A DNA stretch of 64,000 nt from Ziziphus jujuba (Eukaryota; Streptophyta; Magnoliopsida; Rosales; Rhamnaceae): contig NC_083384.1 in assembly GCF_031755915.1 (NCBI RefSeq), forward strand, positions 5,045,501 to 5,109,500. Direction: 5' to 3'. The first letter of the stretch is position 1. Each line of letters begins with the position of its first letter. Made by a program: the position numbers and the translations under genes. Below the pieces are notes generated by a model. The model did no database searches. It was not told the DNA's origin and was given only the letters and a program-made list of their open reading frames with translations. This document shows positions 44,315 through 56,049 of this stretch, piece after piece.

Positions 44315-45540
44315 AACTTAGCAAAACAATGTCAAGCAATATCACAAACAAAATTTCTACAAAAGTAAGATTAATAAAACCCAACGAACCTAACCTGTAG
44401 TTAAAATTAAAAAAAAAAAAAACCTTACGTCTCCACCAACCACAAAGAAAAAAGAAACTCACCTAAACGATGCAGACAAAGAAAGAAGAAACCTAGAAAA
44501 TCACAAGGGCGACACAGAGAAATTCAGCTTATCGGCTGATGACATTGTAGGCAAATGAAAAATGAAACCCGAAATATCTCACTCTTCAAGTCTCTCTTAG
44601 ATTGCTTCCAAATCTAATATCTATTAGGTAGTATACTTGATGTAGTTTTAAAAAAGAAAAAAGGATTCAAAAGAGCGCGTAAAAATTTTAAAACGCCCCA
44701 AAAATTTTCAAAAAATGGTAAAAATGTATTTTTTCTCCCAATTGCATTATTTTTTCTTTGATTAATTTTTTATTTTTCATCTACAAATAAAAATTGAAAA
44801 TATTTCTTAAAAATGCAAAGCAAAATATCGAAGATTGTTGTTTATTTTTCTATTTTTCAAGTACACCTTAATTCTTTATAAAATTTACATGTCTTTCAAA
44901 ATTTTTGTTTTTTTTTAATTGAGAGAACAGGAGATGCATTCTTTTCAAGAAGGGTCGCCTGTTATTGAATTTTGGGATCAAGTGACGCATTATGGTCGAA
45001 AAGCCTCGCCTGTTTCATTTTTTATATTTTCTTTATAATCTTTAAATAATTTTTTAATTGTTCATCTACAAATATATTCATGTAGCAATCCAATGAACAT
45101 AAATTCCATTGATCTAAAAATAGAAAATAGTTTTGTCAATGTTCTTCTCAGTTATTCACATATATGTGTATAGATGAGACACAAAATATCTCAAGACCAA
45201 ATTTGAGATAGGGCACCGAATATAGAATTCGAATTCAACAAGCATTTATTGACATGTTAAATGAGCTTAGCTTTCATGTCTTTGTGGTCAATGATAGTTT
45301 ACTTATTTTTAAAAATTGAAAGTCTATTAAATTGCTTTTTTTTTTTAAATAAAAAAAAGATAATTGAAGGAACAAGCGACACAATTCCATTAAAACGCGT
45401 CGCCTATTCCATGTTTTTTTTTTTTAATCTTTAATTAGTTTTGTTGATTGCTCATCTACAAATTAAAAAAAAAAAGAAGCATATTTGCAAAATTAAAAAA
45501 TTACTAAAAACAACTTTCAAATTGAAAAAAAAGTTAAAAA
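44315..45540. other. CACTA interior with scattered GCGACGC motifs
   Basis: AT-rich sequence with isolated CGCCTGTT-type motifs near 44957, 45006 and 45400. No coding remnant recognised. Confidence 0.55.
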
Positions 45541-45599
45541 TTGGTTAGGTGAAACGGCGATGCAGTGGTTGACAAATGAGTCATCTTTTCTTCTATTTA

Positions 45600-46790
45600 G
45601 CGACTCTTTCCTAAAAGACTGCGTTGCCTAAAACTATATTAGCTAGTTCTTGTTATATTATTACATCCAAGTGATTTGGCTTGGTGGTGTGGTGATTTCT
45701 TGAGAGTGTAGGAGGTCCTGGGTTCAATTTTTGTTATGATCCTATTTTGATTTTATTTTTTTTATGCGTTTCTAAATGTTTAAACAAAAAGATTAAAAAA
45801 AAAAAAGGCGACGCATTTATTGAAGAATGCGTCACCCGTTCATCTATTTGGTGATGTATTATTTAAATAATGCATTGCCTAACACTATATTAGCTAGCTT
45901 TTGTGGTATTAGTACATATAAGTTGTTTGGTCTGGTAGTGTGGTGATTTCTTGAGAGTGTAGAAGGTTTTGGGTTCAATTTTTATTATGGCCCTATTTTT
46001 ATTTTAATTTTTTTTATGGATTTCTAACTGTTTAAACAAAAAAATTGAAAAAAGAAAAGAAAAAAAAAGGCGTCGCATTTGTTGAATAATGCATCGCCTG
46101 TTCATCTATTTGGTGACGCATCATTAAATAATGCGTCGCCTAACACTATATTAGCTAGTTTTTATTGTATTAGTACACACAAATCATTTGGCCTGGTGGT
46201 GTGGTGATTTCTTGAGAGTATAGAAGATCCTGGATTCAATTCTTGTCATGGCCCTATTTTGATTTTATTTTTTTATGGGTTTCTAAATGTTTAAACAAAA
46301 AAATTGAAAAAAAAAAAAGGTTAGTTAGTTTTTGTTGTATTAGTACATATAAGTCATTTAGTCTGGTGGTGTGGTGATTTCTTGAGAGTATAGGAGGTCT
46401 TGGGTTCAATTCTTGTTATGACCCTATTTTGATTTTTTTTTTTATGGGTTTCTAAATGTTTAAACAAAAAAATTAAAAAAAAAAAGAAAAGAAACGATGA
46501 CGCATTTGTTGAAGAATGCGTCGTTCATCTATGTGGCGATGCATTCCTTAAATAATCGTCGCCTAACACTATATTAGCTAGTTTTTGTTATATTAGTACA
46601 TACAAGTCATTTGGCCTGGTGGTGTAGTGATTTCTTGAGAGTATAGGAGGTCCTGGGTTTAATTTTTGTCATGATCCTATTTTGATTTTATTTATTTTTT
46701 GGGTTTCTAAATGTTTAAACAAAAAATTAAAAAAAAAACAACAGAAAAGGTGACACTTTTGTTGAAGAATGGTGCGTCACTTGTTAACTA
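45600..46790 (+). repeat. five tandem units with tRNA-like SINE head and GCGACGCA hairpins
   Basis: Units start with TATATTAGCTAG at about 45640, 45888, 46147, 46319 (degenerate start) and 46571. Periods are about 248, 259, 172 and 252. Each carries a pol III A-box-like TGGCCTGGTGG (or TGGTCTGGTAG), then about 33 bases later a B-box-like GGTTCAATTC. That spacing is normal for tRNA-derived SINEs. Each is followed by a poly-A tract and, except in the short unit, inverted GCGACGCA/TGCGTCGC pairs. Confidence 0.8.
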
Positions 46791-46889
46791 TATATAAAAA
46801 AAAAAAGGCTCAGTTTTGGTGTGCTAATATATTTACTGGTTATTTATTGTTGAAATAAAATTATATTTATTAAAAGAACTAAAAAAAAA

Positions 46890-48010
46890 AGATGAGGAGA
46901 GAACAGGTGACGCAAATTCTAAATAGTGTGTCGCCTGTTAACTATATAAAAAAAGAACTAAAAAAACTTAAAAAGCGAACGGGCGACGCACTATCTAAAT
47001 AGTGCATTGCCTGTTAACTATATATATATATAAAAAAAAAAAGAGCTCAGTTTTGGAGCTCTAATATTTTTACTGGTTATTTGTTGTTGAAATAAAATTA
47101 GATTGATTAAAATAACTAAAAAAAAAAATGGTGAGGAGAGAACAGGCGACGCACAATCTAAATAGTGCGTCGCCTGTTAACTATATAAAAAAAACAAAAA
47201 GAGCTCAGTTTTGGCGCACTAATATTTTTACTGGTTATTTATTATTGAAATAAAATTAGATTGATTAAAAGATCTAAAAAAAAAAAAAGAAAGTGAAGAG
47301 AGAACAGGCGACGCACAATTTTATTGGTGCGTCGCCTGTTAACTATATAAAAAAAAAAAAGCTCAATTTTGGTGCACTAATATTTTTATTGGTTATTTAT
47401 TATTGAAATAAAATTAGATTGATTAGAAGATTAAAAAAAAAAAAAGTGAAGAGAGAACAAGCGACGCACAATCTTATTGGTGCATCGCCTATTACACATA
47501 TAACAAATAAAAATAAAAAAATAGCTTAGTTATATTGTTCTAATATTTTTATGGGTTATTTGTTGTTGAATTAAAATTAGATTAATTAAAAGAACTAAAA
47601 AAAAAAAGGGAGGACAGAACAGGCGACGCACAATCTATATAGTGCGTCGCTTGTTAACTACATATATATATATATATAAAATATTGTTTTTGTCGGTCTA
47701 ATATTTTTACTGGTTATTTGTTGTTGAAATAAAATTAGATTGTTTAACAAAACTAAAAAAAATAAGAAAGTGAAGGGAAGAGAACAGACGACGCACAATC
47801 TAATTAGTGCATCGCTTGTAACATATATAATAAAAAATAAATAAAAAAACAGTTCAGTTATGTTACTCTAATATTTTTACTGCTTATTTGTTGTTGAAAT
47901 AAAATTAGATTGATCAGAAGAACTAAAAAAAAAAAAAAAAAAGGTAGGAGTGAACAGACAACGCACAATCTAAAATAGTGCGTCGCCTATTAACTATATA
48001 TTTTAAAAAA
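46890..48010. repeat. eight perfect or near-perfect hairpins in ~165-bp units
   Basis: Hairpins lie near 46910, 46977, 47144, 47304, 47456, 47617, 47782 and 47953. The best have a 14-bp stem, AACAGGCGACGCAC, facing its reverse complement across a ten-base AT-rich loop. Most hairpins are linked by the same spacer (AAAGAGCTCAGTTTTGG, CTAATATTTTTACTGG, TTGTTGAAATAAAATTAGAT). The units are tandem and direct, with the hairpin inside each. Confidence 0.85.
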
Positions 48011-48465
48011 ATCTCAGTTTTGTTACTCTAATATTTTTACTGGTTATCTGTAATTGAAATAAAAGAATACTATTTAAAAGATTTGTAAAAATAAGCTATA
48101 CAAGAAAAATTATATAATTGAACAACAACCTTGTATAATTAAATTTTATTATTATGTAAATATAGATTAGTGGTTGGTATTCATTTTTCATGAGTAGCAT
48201 TTAAACGTACAGTACAATTCAGATAAAATATACATGCAGTATTAATGGCGACTCTGGTCAGCCCCACATTCAGCGACCTTTAACGGATGTGTCGCGTTTT
48301 TTTGTTTTTAGCGACCTTTTGAGGTCTACAATTTTTGTATGCGTCATATATTTATTTAATTTTTACTGACGCATTAACCTCCAAGTCGCGTTTTTGTTTT
48401 TTCAAACGTGTTTGTTTCATAGCGTCGCTAAGTGAGTATCGTTAGATATCAATTTTTGCATAGTG

Positions 48466-48650
48466 CGCAATGTCCTCAACACCGTCAACATAGCATTTTG
48501 TCCATTTTCTATAAAACACAAGTGTTCCAATAAAAATTCCAAACTTTGTTAATCTTAAAGCCAGAGTGTCATGCAAATGACCAATTTGAACACCAGTTCC
48601 AACACCTATGATATCCCATTCCAAACTCTCTTACAAACCCAATTTCAACT
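48466..48650 (-). pseudogene. third RLP copy: C-terminal coding remnant right of the CACTA element
   Basis: The minus strand reads EWDIIGVGTGV, then RKWTKCYVDGVEDIAHY. This matches the membrane helix and tail of the intact RLP (RWDLIGAEVGF, RKWYYDHVEDIAFK). The coding ends at the CACTA junction and continues at 43202. The copy is short, with no LRR part before it. Confidence 0.8.
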
Positions 48651-48768
48651 CCCATATATACTTTTTTATTTGCTAAGAAGTATTTTCTTGTCTATGGAAC
48701 AATCTTTTTGTTGAAAAACTCTTAATGTTTCAATGTATATTTGCACATCCTGTTTTTGCTGCAGTGGC

Positions 48769-49276
48769 TATTAGAATTTACGGATCTAAATATACATAAT
48801 AAATTTCATAAATCATAAATTACTAACCTCCAAACGCAGCCATTGATAAATTAAATCTTTAATCCTGTAAAACAGAAAACAACGTAAAGTAATGCCTATG
48901 GACACACTACTCTCAAATCACTCTTAGATCTTTGAAAACCCTAATCTCAAAATATCGTATGGCATATGTTTATTTGCTTGCCTTAGATTTTTTAAAGTCT
49001 CTGCAAGTCAGACTTACCCATTAATTTTTTTTTTAACACGCACAAAATAATAATAATTTAATAATATAATAATAATAGGAAAAATATGGGTAAGTCATTG
49101 GGCTTATAAAGAGAGTTGGTCCTCCAATCTAATGGGCCAACTGGAGTCTTATAGAGTGTGTGACCAAGGGCCCTACTACAAAATATTAAAATAAATCAGT
49201 CCCATTAATGGCATAAATAAGCCCTGTAAGTGAGTTATTGATTATGCTAAGTCCATAAATATTAATTCATCTAACA
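48769..49276 (-). repeat. 3' LTR of Copia 2
   Basis: 508 bp. The first dinucleotide is TA instead of TG, a single transition. It is longer than its partner by small AT-rich indels near 49040-49110. Confidence 0.9.
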
Positions 49277-49821
49277 TTCTTCCACTTGGACTGCATAATC
49301 ATTATATATATAATCCAAACTCACTTACTATAGAATCTCTCGAACCATAATACCATTTCATCTAAATATATAGAATGCCGATAAGACACAACAATATACT
49401 AGACTAGGCAGTAGAGATTCTCTCAGTAAATCTCCCAAAACATTATACCATTTCAACTGAGCACTTTGCATGCTACAAACTTAGTCTAGGTAGTAGAGAT
49501 TTACCTAACCATGTCCAATCCCTCAATACACATATACCATTTCATTTGATTATATTGTGTATCGACAGGATACAACAATATACCCAAACTAGATAGTAAG
49601 GCGTCACCATGGCATTTGTGGATCAACATACACATATGCATAGACTAATAGTCTCAATAGGCCTGTAAATATAAGGAGCAATAATATGTGTAATAAATCA
49701 TTTCATAAATAAATAATGATCCACATACATCAATGTATCAAAATACTCAATGAAATAAATAATACTCAACATGTATATTACTGCAGAAATTATAACAAAC
49801 TTCCACTGACCCACAGCAGTC

Positions 49822-51330
49822 TTAGCTGCCTAACAATCCCAAACGGGACACATGCTCCTCAAATATGCCTATTGATAAGGCCTTGGTCAGTAGATCTGCC
49901 ACCATGCTGTAAGTAGGCGTATGAACAACAGTAATGAGGCCTTCTTCAACTTTCTCTTTAACCACAAAATACTTTACATCAATGTACCTCACATCAGGGG
50001 TATCTTTTAAATTATTAGAAAAAGACACTGCTGCAGTATTATCATAATACATTATAATAGGCCTCTCAATGGAGTCAACCACTCCCAAATTACAAATAAA
50101 ATTCCGAAGCCAAATCGCATGACGAGTAGCCTTATAACATGCCACATACTCTACCTCCATAGTTTAGGATGCTGTCATAGATTGCTTGGTACTCCACCAA
50201 GACATAGCACCTCTTTCCATAATAAATATATATCCAGTGGTAGATTTCTTATCATCCACACAGCCTTTATAATCTGCATCACTATAACCAACTATATTGA
50301 GCGAGTTGGTACATCGATATGTTAACATATGATTTTTAGTACTCTGAAGATACCTAAAGACCTTCTTAACTGCTTGGTAATGAATAGGACCAGGATTGCT
50401 CATAAATCTACCAAACACACCTACAGCAAAAGCTATATCAAGCTGTGTACAAACTTGAGCATACATCAAACTACCCACTGCTGAAGAATAGAGAACATTT
50501 CTCATCGCCATCCTCTCTTTATCATTCTTGGGACACTGATCCTTAGAAAATCTTTCACCCTTTGTGACCGGTACACTTCCAGGAGAACAATTATGCATAT
50601 CAAATCTCTTAAGGATTCTGTTAATATAGGCTCTCTGAGACAATTGCAACACATAATTAGTCATATCTCGAACAATCTTGATGCCCAAAACAAAAGAAGC
50701 TTCACCAAGATCTTTCATGTCAAAATGGTTGTACAACATCTACTTTGTCTCAGCCAATAAGTCAGTGTCATTAGTAGCTAAAAGTACATCATCAACATAC
50801 AACACTAGAAATATAATACTTCTCCCACTGACTTTCATATATATGCACCTAGCAACAACATTCTCCTTAAAGTCATTTTTTATGACAACCTCATCAAACT
50901 TGAGATACCATTGCCTCGTAGCTTGCTTAAGACCATAAATAGACTTCTTAAGCTTACAAACCAAATTACCATTTCTTGTTTACTGGAAGCCAACTGGTTG
51001 AATCATATACACATCCTCAAATAAATCACCATTCAGAAAAGCAGTTCTGACATCCATCTGGTGCAACTCCAGGTCATAATGCGCCACAATTGCCGTAATG
51101 ATCCTAAAAGAATCTTTTATGGATACAGGAGAGAATGTCTCTATATAATCAATTCCGTCCTTCTGGCTAAACCCTTTAGCTATAAGTCTAGCTTTATACC
51201 TCTCCACTTGACCATTAGAGTCTCTTTTAGTCTTAAAGATCCATTTGCACCCTATAGGCTTGCTACTCTCTGGTAACTTAACCAAATCCCAAACTCCATT
51301 TGATGCCATGGATTTCATTTCATTTTCCAT
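49822..51330 (-). pseudogene. Copia 2 reverse transcriptase and RNase H remnant
   Basis: On the minus strand from 51330: KPIGCKWIFKTKRDSNGQ and HQMDVRTAFLNGDL, then after a stop the YVDDVLLA catalytic box near 50775. RNase H blocks include DADYKGCVDDKKST and, at the 3' end, a YYDNTAAV motif and ADLLTKAL. Stops near 50980, 50740 and 50163 split the frame. Catalytic residues are largely kept, so decay is mostly by nonsense changes. Confidence 0.88.
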
Positions 51331-51516
51331 TGTATCTAATTAAAAATTTGAGTGCGAACTATTTATGGCCTCCTCATAAGTGATTGGATTTGAATCATCA
51401 CTTATGTCAAAATCATGCTCCTGCAAGTAAACCTCATAGTCATCAGGTATAGCTGACCTCCTAGTCCTTTGTGACCTTTTCAAAGGTACATCAGCATCTA
51501 CAATAGCTAGGATATT

Positions 51517-52536
51517 CTACTCCTCAATGATGGGTTCATCCTGATCAACTACTAGTTCATCAACTACTGGATTAATAATATCTCTATCAGCAACAACAAC
51601 ACTGAGAATGAATACATTTTCTTCTCTAAATTGAGGCTCCCTTGGACTATTATTATCATCAAACCCAAAATCATCTTCAAAATAAACAGCCCTGTCTGAT
51701 TCAACAATTTTGGTGGTGTGAGATGGACAAAAGAATCTTGAACCCCTAGATCCTATATAATAGCCAACAAAATATCCATTGATAGTTTTAGGATCCAACT
51801 TTTTAATTTGGGGATTATAAATCCTTACCTCATCTTTGCAACCCCATACTCGAAAATGATGCAAATTAGGCTTTCTTCCTGACCACAACTTAAAAGGAGT
51901 CTTAGGAACGGATTTACTTGGAACTTGATTCAAAATATAAGCTGCCATCCTTAAAGCCTCTCTCCACAAGTAATCTGGCAAGCTAGAACTTGCCAACATG
52001 GATTGCACAATGTCCAACAAAGTGCGATTTCTTCTCTCAGCTATCCCGTTCTGCTGAGATGTACTAGGCATTGTATATTGCACGTCAATGCCACACTCAT
52101 GTAAATAAATTGCGAATGATCCTGGATTCCGTCCAGTCTCATCACATCCGCCATAAAATTCACCACCTCTATCAGACCTCACAACTTTTATTTTCTTATT
52201 CTTTTGAAGCTCCATCTTTACCTTAAACTCCTTAAAAGCAACTAAAGAATTCGACTTCTCACGAATAAGTTCAACATATCCATAACGAGAAAAATCATCA
52301 ATGAAAGTAATAAAATACCTATAACCACCCAAAGCAGTTGGTGTAAAAGGTCCATAAATATCAGTATGAATTAATTCCAAAACATCTCCACACCTTGCTA
52401 TCTTATCCTTTCCAACCTTAGAAGTTAATTTTCCTTTCACACATTCAACACAAGTCGACAAGTCCGAAAAATCAAGATTGGAAAATATTCCATCCTTCAC
52501 TAATCTTTCCATTTTGCGCCTAGAAACATGCCCCAA
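51517..52536 (-). pseudogene. Copia 2 integrase remnant (340 codons open)
   Basis: An open stretch with the integrase triad intact: Asp in HTDIYGP, Asp in SDRGGEF and Glu in GIAERRNR. The CVECVKGK zinc-binding end lies before it. This piece is the best preserved part of the element, but upstream and downstream frames are broken. Confidence 0.88.
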
Positions 52537-52572
52537 AAGCTGATGTCATAACATTGAGGAATTATCATTAAC

Positions 52573-53607
52573 TCATGGACGTTTAGAAGCAATAATAGGG
52601 GCAACAACAGAATTAACAGAAAAATTGAGACCATTACTAAATAAATCAAGTCTATATAAATTGCCACATAAAGTTCCCAATCCAACAACTTTGCCATCCT
52701 TATACATTTCAACCTTGTTATTTCCAAACAAAAAACTAAACCCTTGACTATCCAAAAGTAAGATAGATAATAAGTTCCTCCTAATTGAGGGTACATATGA
52801 AACTTCTTGTAATTCTAAAACATATCCAGTAGCAAGCTTCAACTTGATTGTTCCCATGATATCCACTTTCACTCTTGAGCTATCTCCTATATAAACATGC
52901 TGCTCAAGATTGGTTGGCCCCTTTTGCCTTATCATCTCCTGCACTGAATTAATAACATGAATTGTTGCTCTAGTATCTAACCACCAAGAATTCATAGGCA
53001 CATCAATAATATTAGTCTCAATCATTAAAATATTATCTTTCTTCTCTTGCTTTCCCTTTAAATTCCAACACTCTATCTTCTTGTGTCCAACTTTATTGCA
53101 ATAGCCACACCTTCCACTGGAGTACCCTTTCATTTCTACTATCTGATAAGCATCATCATACTTAGTATTATTCAAAAGGTCCAAATAATGATGCTTCTCA
53201 TTCATATCAAACTTGATAAATTTCTTTCCTATCTTTTCAAGAAGTTCCTTTGTAATTTTCACCTTTGGAATACTTGCATAAATTGATTCATCCATATAAT
53301 TCTCCATCATCATCATGCAGCACTTATTAGAATGCCTCCAATCCTCATAAAGTTTCTTATCTGCTACACTACTCTCAACAGTTGGTATCTCTGGTGGATC
53401 TATCTCCAAGGCCAAATCCAATCTCATAAAGGTCAAATTCATAATCAAAGTCTTTTTCCACTTATGATAATTTGTCCCATCCAATTTCATCATGGCAATC
53501 ATAAGCAGAACATTCGGGGTGCTACTAACTATGAAAGTAGTAAACACAACAAAGCATTTAATATATATAAAACAATAACTATTTTCCAACCCCTTATCAC
53601 ATAACAT
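52573..53607 (-). pseudogene. Copia 2 gag and protease remnant
   Basis: Gag begins near the KLDGTNYHKWKKTL motif. The zinc knuckle CGYCNKVGHKKIEC is intact. The protease site reads LDTRAT where the family has DSGAT, so the catalytic context is damaged. Between the gag N-terminal part and the zinc knuckle the family's middle region is missing, suggesting an internal deletion near 53150. Confidence 0.85.
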
Positions 53608-54934
53608 AAAATCAATATCGCTAGGGTCTTTCTAGCACTAAAGATACCCTTTTGCGAGCCAGGGACAATCAACCAAATAACCAAAATCAAATGCATTGAA
53701 CTGAATTACCGACAGGGTAACTTAGAATCTGCGATTCATGGCATTTAATCAACTTCTACTGCCATTCTAACTGTCATACAAAGTAACTAAAACCACTAAC
53801 AGGGTAGCCTAGTTATCCGTATAGACCCTGGTTCATAAGTGGGAGATAATAACATATTGGCAATTTCATGAAATAGGTAAATATAAAATATCCCATTCAC
53901 TATGCCAATATATATTATATTGGTACACATAATGCAAAAAAAGTACGTCTCACGACAGGTGAGTACTTAAAATTCCACACTACTATACCAACTAGGCACA
54001 AAGCCTCTTTAGGAAAAGCTAAAACAATCCAATTCACCAAGCATAAATATTTAATTTAATTAAAAAAAATTGGAATAGAATAATTAAACAAATAAATAAA
54101 TGAACTAATAACCAATAAACAAATAAATAATTAATTAATCAACAAATAAATGAATAAAAGAGAATAAATATAAATAAGAAAAACAGTTTTTTTTAATTAA
54201 TTAATTAATTTATTTTTTATTTCCGGCTACTAACATCAGCAAACAACACGCCGTGCTGATGTCAGCATAATGATGTCACACAGGCAAAAACCACGTTCAT
54301 TTCTTTCATCTCCCTCAGCCAACCGCATCACGGGCGACCCGGTTCCAATCCAAACGGGTCACACGACCCGAATCTTTGACCCGCCGATAATTGGCTTCTT
54401 CGACGGAATTTTTCTTCAATTTCGATGTCTAAAGAATCCTTTCGGTGTGGACAACAATATTTAGGGGTCAATTTAGCTTAAAGGCCCAGAAAATTTAACA
54501 CTCAAGCAAGATGTAATTCAGCCTTTAAACAAGAATTTCTAGATCCAATTTCGAAGTTTTCAGTCCAAATTACCTCAAAAAATTAATTCCATTCGATGTA
54601 GAGACAAGAGCCCACAATACCCAGGTCAAAAATTCATGCAAAACACAATTTTCTCAATATTTTGCAAAAGCAGTATACGGCCAAAAATTTTACAATTATT
54701 TTTTTTAATGAGTATATAACAGTCGTGTTATATTTCACAGATCATAAATATATAATCTCTGATTAATCAAGGAAGAGCAAACAATAATAAAATAAATATT
54801 ATGTAATCAATATACATAGATCATCAATGGTCGAATATATATATACATGTATATAAAAGAACAGATCAACATTCACAACGGGAACACATTGTAAAAGAAT
54901 TTAGTATGTATATTAACCATGCTCTGATACCAAT
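53608..54934 (-). other. Copia 2 leader between 5' LTR and gag
   Basis: About 1.3 kb, non-coding, with AATAAATAAA-type runs around 54060-54220. The primer-binding site lies at its right end. Confidence 0.65.
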
Positions 54935-55401
54935 TGTTAGAATTTACGGATCTAAATATACATAATAAATTCCATAAATCATAAATTACTAACCTCTAAA
55001 CACAGCCATTCATAAATTAAATCTTTAAACCTGCAAAACAAAAAACAACGTAAAGTAGTGCCTATGGACACACTACTCTCAAACCACTCTCAGATCTCTG
55101 ATGATCCTAATCTCAAAATACCGTATGGCATATGTTTGTTTGCTTCCCCTAGACCTTTTATAGTCTCTGCAAGTCAGACTTACCCATTAATTTTTTTTTA
55201 ACACACATAAAATAATAATTATAAGAAAAATATGGGTTATTGAGTTGGCCCTCCAATCCAATAGGCCAACTCTAGTTTTGTAGAGAGTGTGTGACCAAGG
55301 GCCCTACTACAAAATATTAAAATAAGTCAATCCCATTAATGGCATAAATAGACCGTAAGTTATTGATTATGATAAGTTCACAAATATTAATTTACCTAAC
55401 A
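54935..55401 (-). repeat. 5' LTR of Copia 2
   Basis: 467 bp with intact TG...CA ends. It is directly followed (on the minus strand) by the primer-binding site. Confidence 0.92.
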
Positions 55402-55532
55402 GTAGCTTCTTACAAGAAAGCTGCCTATGAATCTTCTTAACGTGGATATACTACTACCTTTCACAAAGGGAGAAATGACACAAATGATAAATCTCACACA
55501 CAAATTGATATACTGACTCAACATCAAGCCAA

Positions 55533-56049
55533 AATTCCGTTTGAAATCTGAAAGAATTGCATTTTTCGACGACGAGATGGAAGAATCTGAAGAAGAGGAA
55601 ACTGACTCATGTTTTGCTTTTGCTTGTGAACCCCTTTTTCCATCCGAATTTTCTTTCAAAACCTCCTTTTCAACCAAGAAATCCTTCGAGTTCGGTGGTA
55701 ATGAAGAAATCCCGGATTGCGATTTCTTCTTGAAATCACTTTACTTATCTGGGTTCTGTTTGGTAGGCGAGAAAGTCTCAGAATCTTCATGGGAAGTGCC
55801 GTCAGAGTTTTATTCTTTCCCTTTAACAGAGCTATCCAACTGGGTCTTTCCTCTGAGCTTGGAGTTAGTTTGTGGGAATGTTTTGAGCTTGCAAAAGCGG
55901 GATTCAAGGTCACTAGGGAGCAGAGAATCGACGAAAGAAGAGCAGTTGATGGCGGAGACTTGTTTGAGAATACATAGGTCTTGTGCTTGGGAAATGAGCT
56001 CGTCCATTGCCGATTCGTCTGTGTAGGAGAGGAATGAGAAATCCACCAT
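55533..56049 (-). pseudogene. truncated duplicate of the unknown Ser/Lys-rich gene
   Basis: It matches codons from the start of the 33085-33978 gene (MVDFSFLSYTDESAMDELIS at 56049) for about 170 codons, then stops matching at about 55533. At least two in-frame stops are present (after VKGKE at 55810-55812, and in the K-SDFKKK segment). The 3' half of the gene is missing. Confidence 0.9.

Larger units (their letters stand above)
43203..48465. mobile_element. CACTA (EnSpm-type) element, non-autonomous, 5.26 kb
   Basis: The left end begins CACTACTAGAATCAT. The right end, on the other strand, begins CACTATGCAAAAATTGATA. Both share CACTA and an internal ATTGATA. Three-base flanks TGC (43200-43202) and CGC (48466-48468) are a target duplication with one transition. 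The surrounding sequence is one RLP remnant interrupted at this point. The subterminal zones are packed with GCGACGCA and GAGTCGC motifs in both orientations. Only a fragment of a CACTA protein remains (44075-44314). Most of the length is two repeat arrays described separately. Confidence 0.9.
48769..55401 (-). mobile_element. Ty1/Copia retrotransposon 2 (degenerate, both LTRs)
   Basis: It reads right to left. LTRs start TGTTAGAATTTACGG (right) or TATTAGAATTTACGG (left) and end CTAACA. The flanking five bases GTGGC (48764-48768) and GTAGC (55402-55406) form a target duplication with one transition. The primer-binding site, in sense ATTGGTATCAGAG, adjoins the right LTR at about 54922-54934. 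The polypurine tract, in sense CAAGTGGAAGAA, adjoins the left LTR at about 49277-49288. The domain order on the minus strand is gag, protease, integrase, RT, RNase H. It is a different Copia family from element 1. Confidence 0.95.

Noticed and set aside
45640..46790. Functional tRNA genes from the A- and B-box-like motifs
   Set aside because: No tRNA cloverleaf or acceptor stem can be formed around the motifs. They fit SINE heads, not tRNA genes.
43203..48465. Autonomous transposase gene within the CACTA element
   Set aside because: Only an 80-codon DUF4216-like piece with a stop was found on either strand. The rest is repeats and AT-rich sequence.
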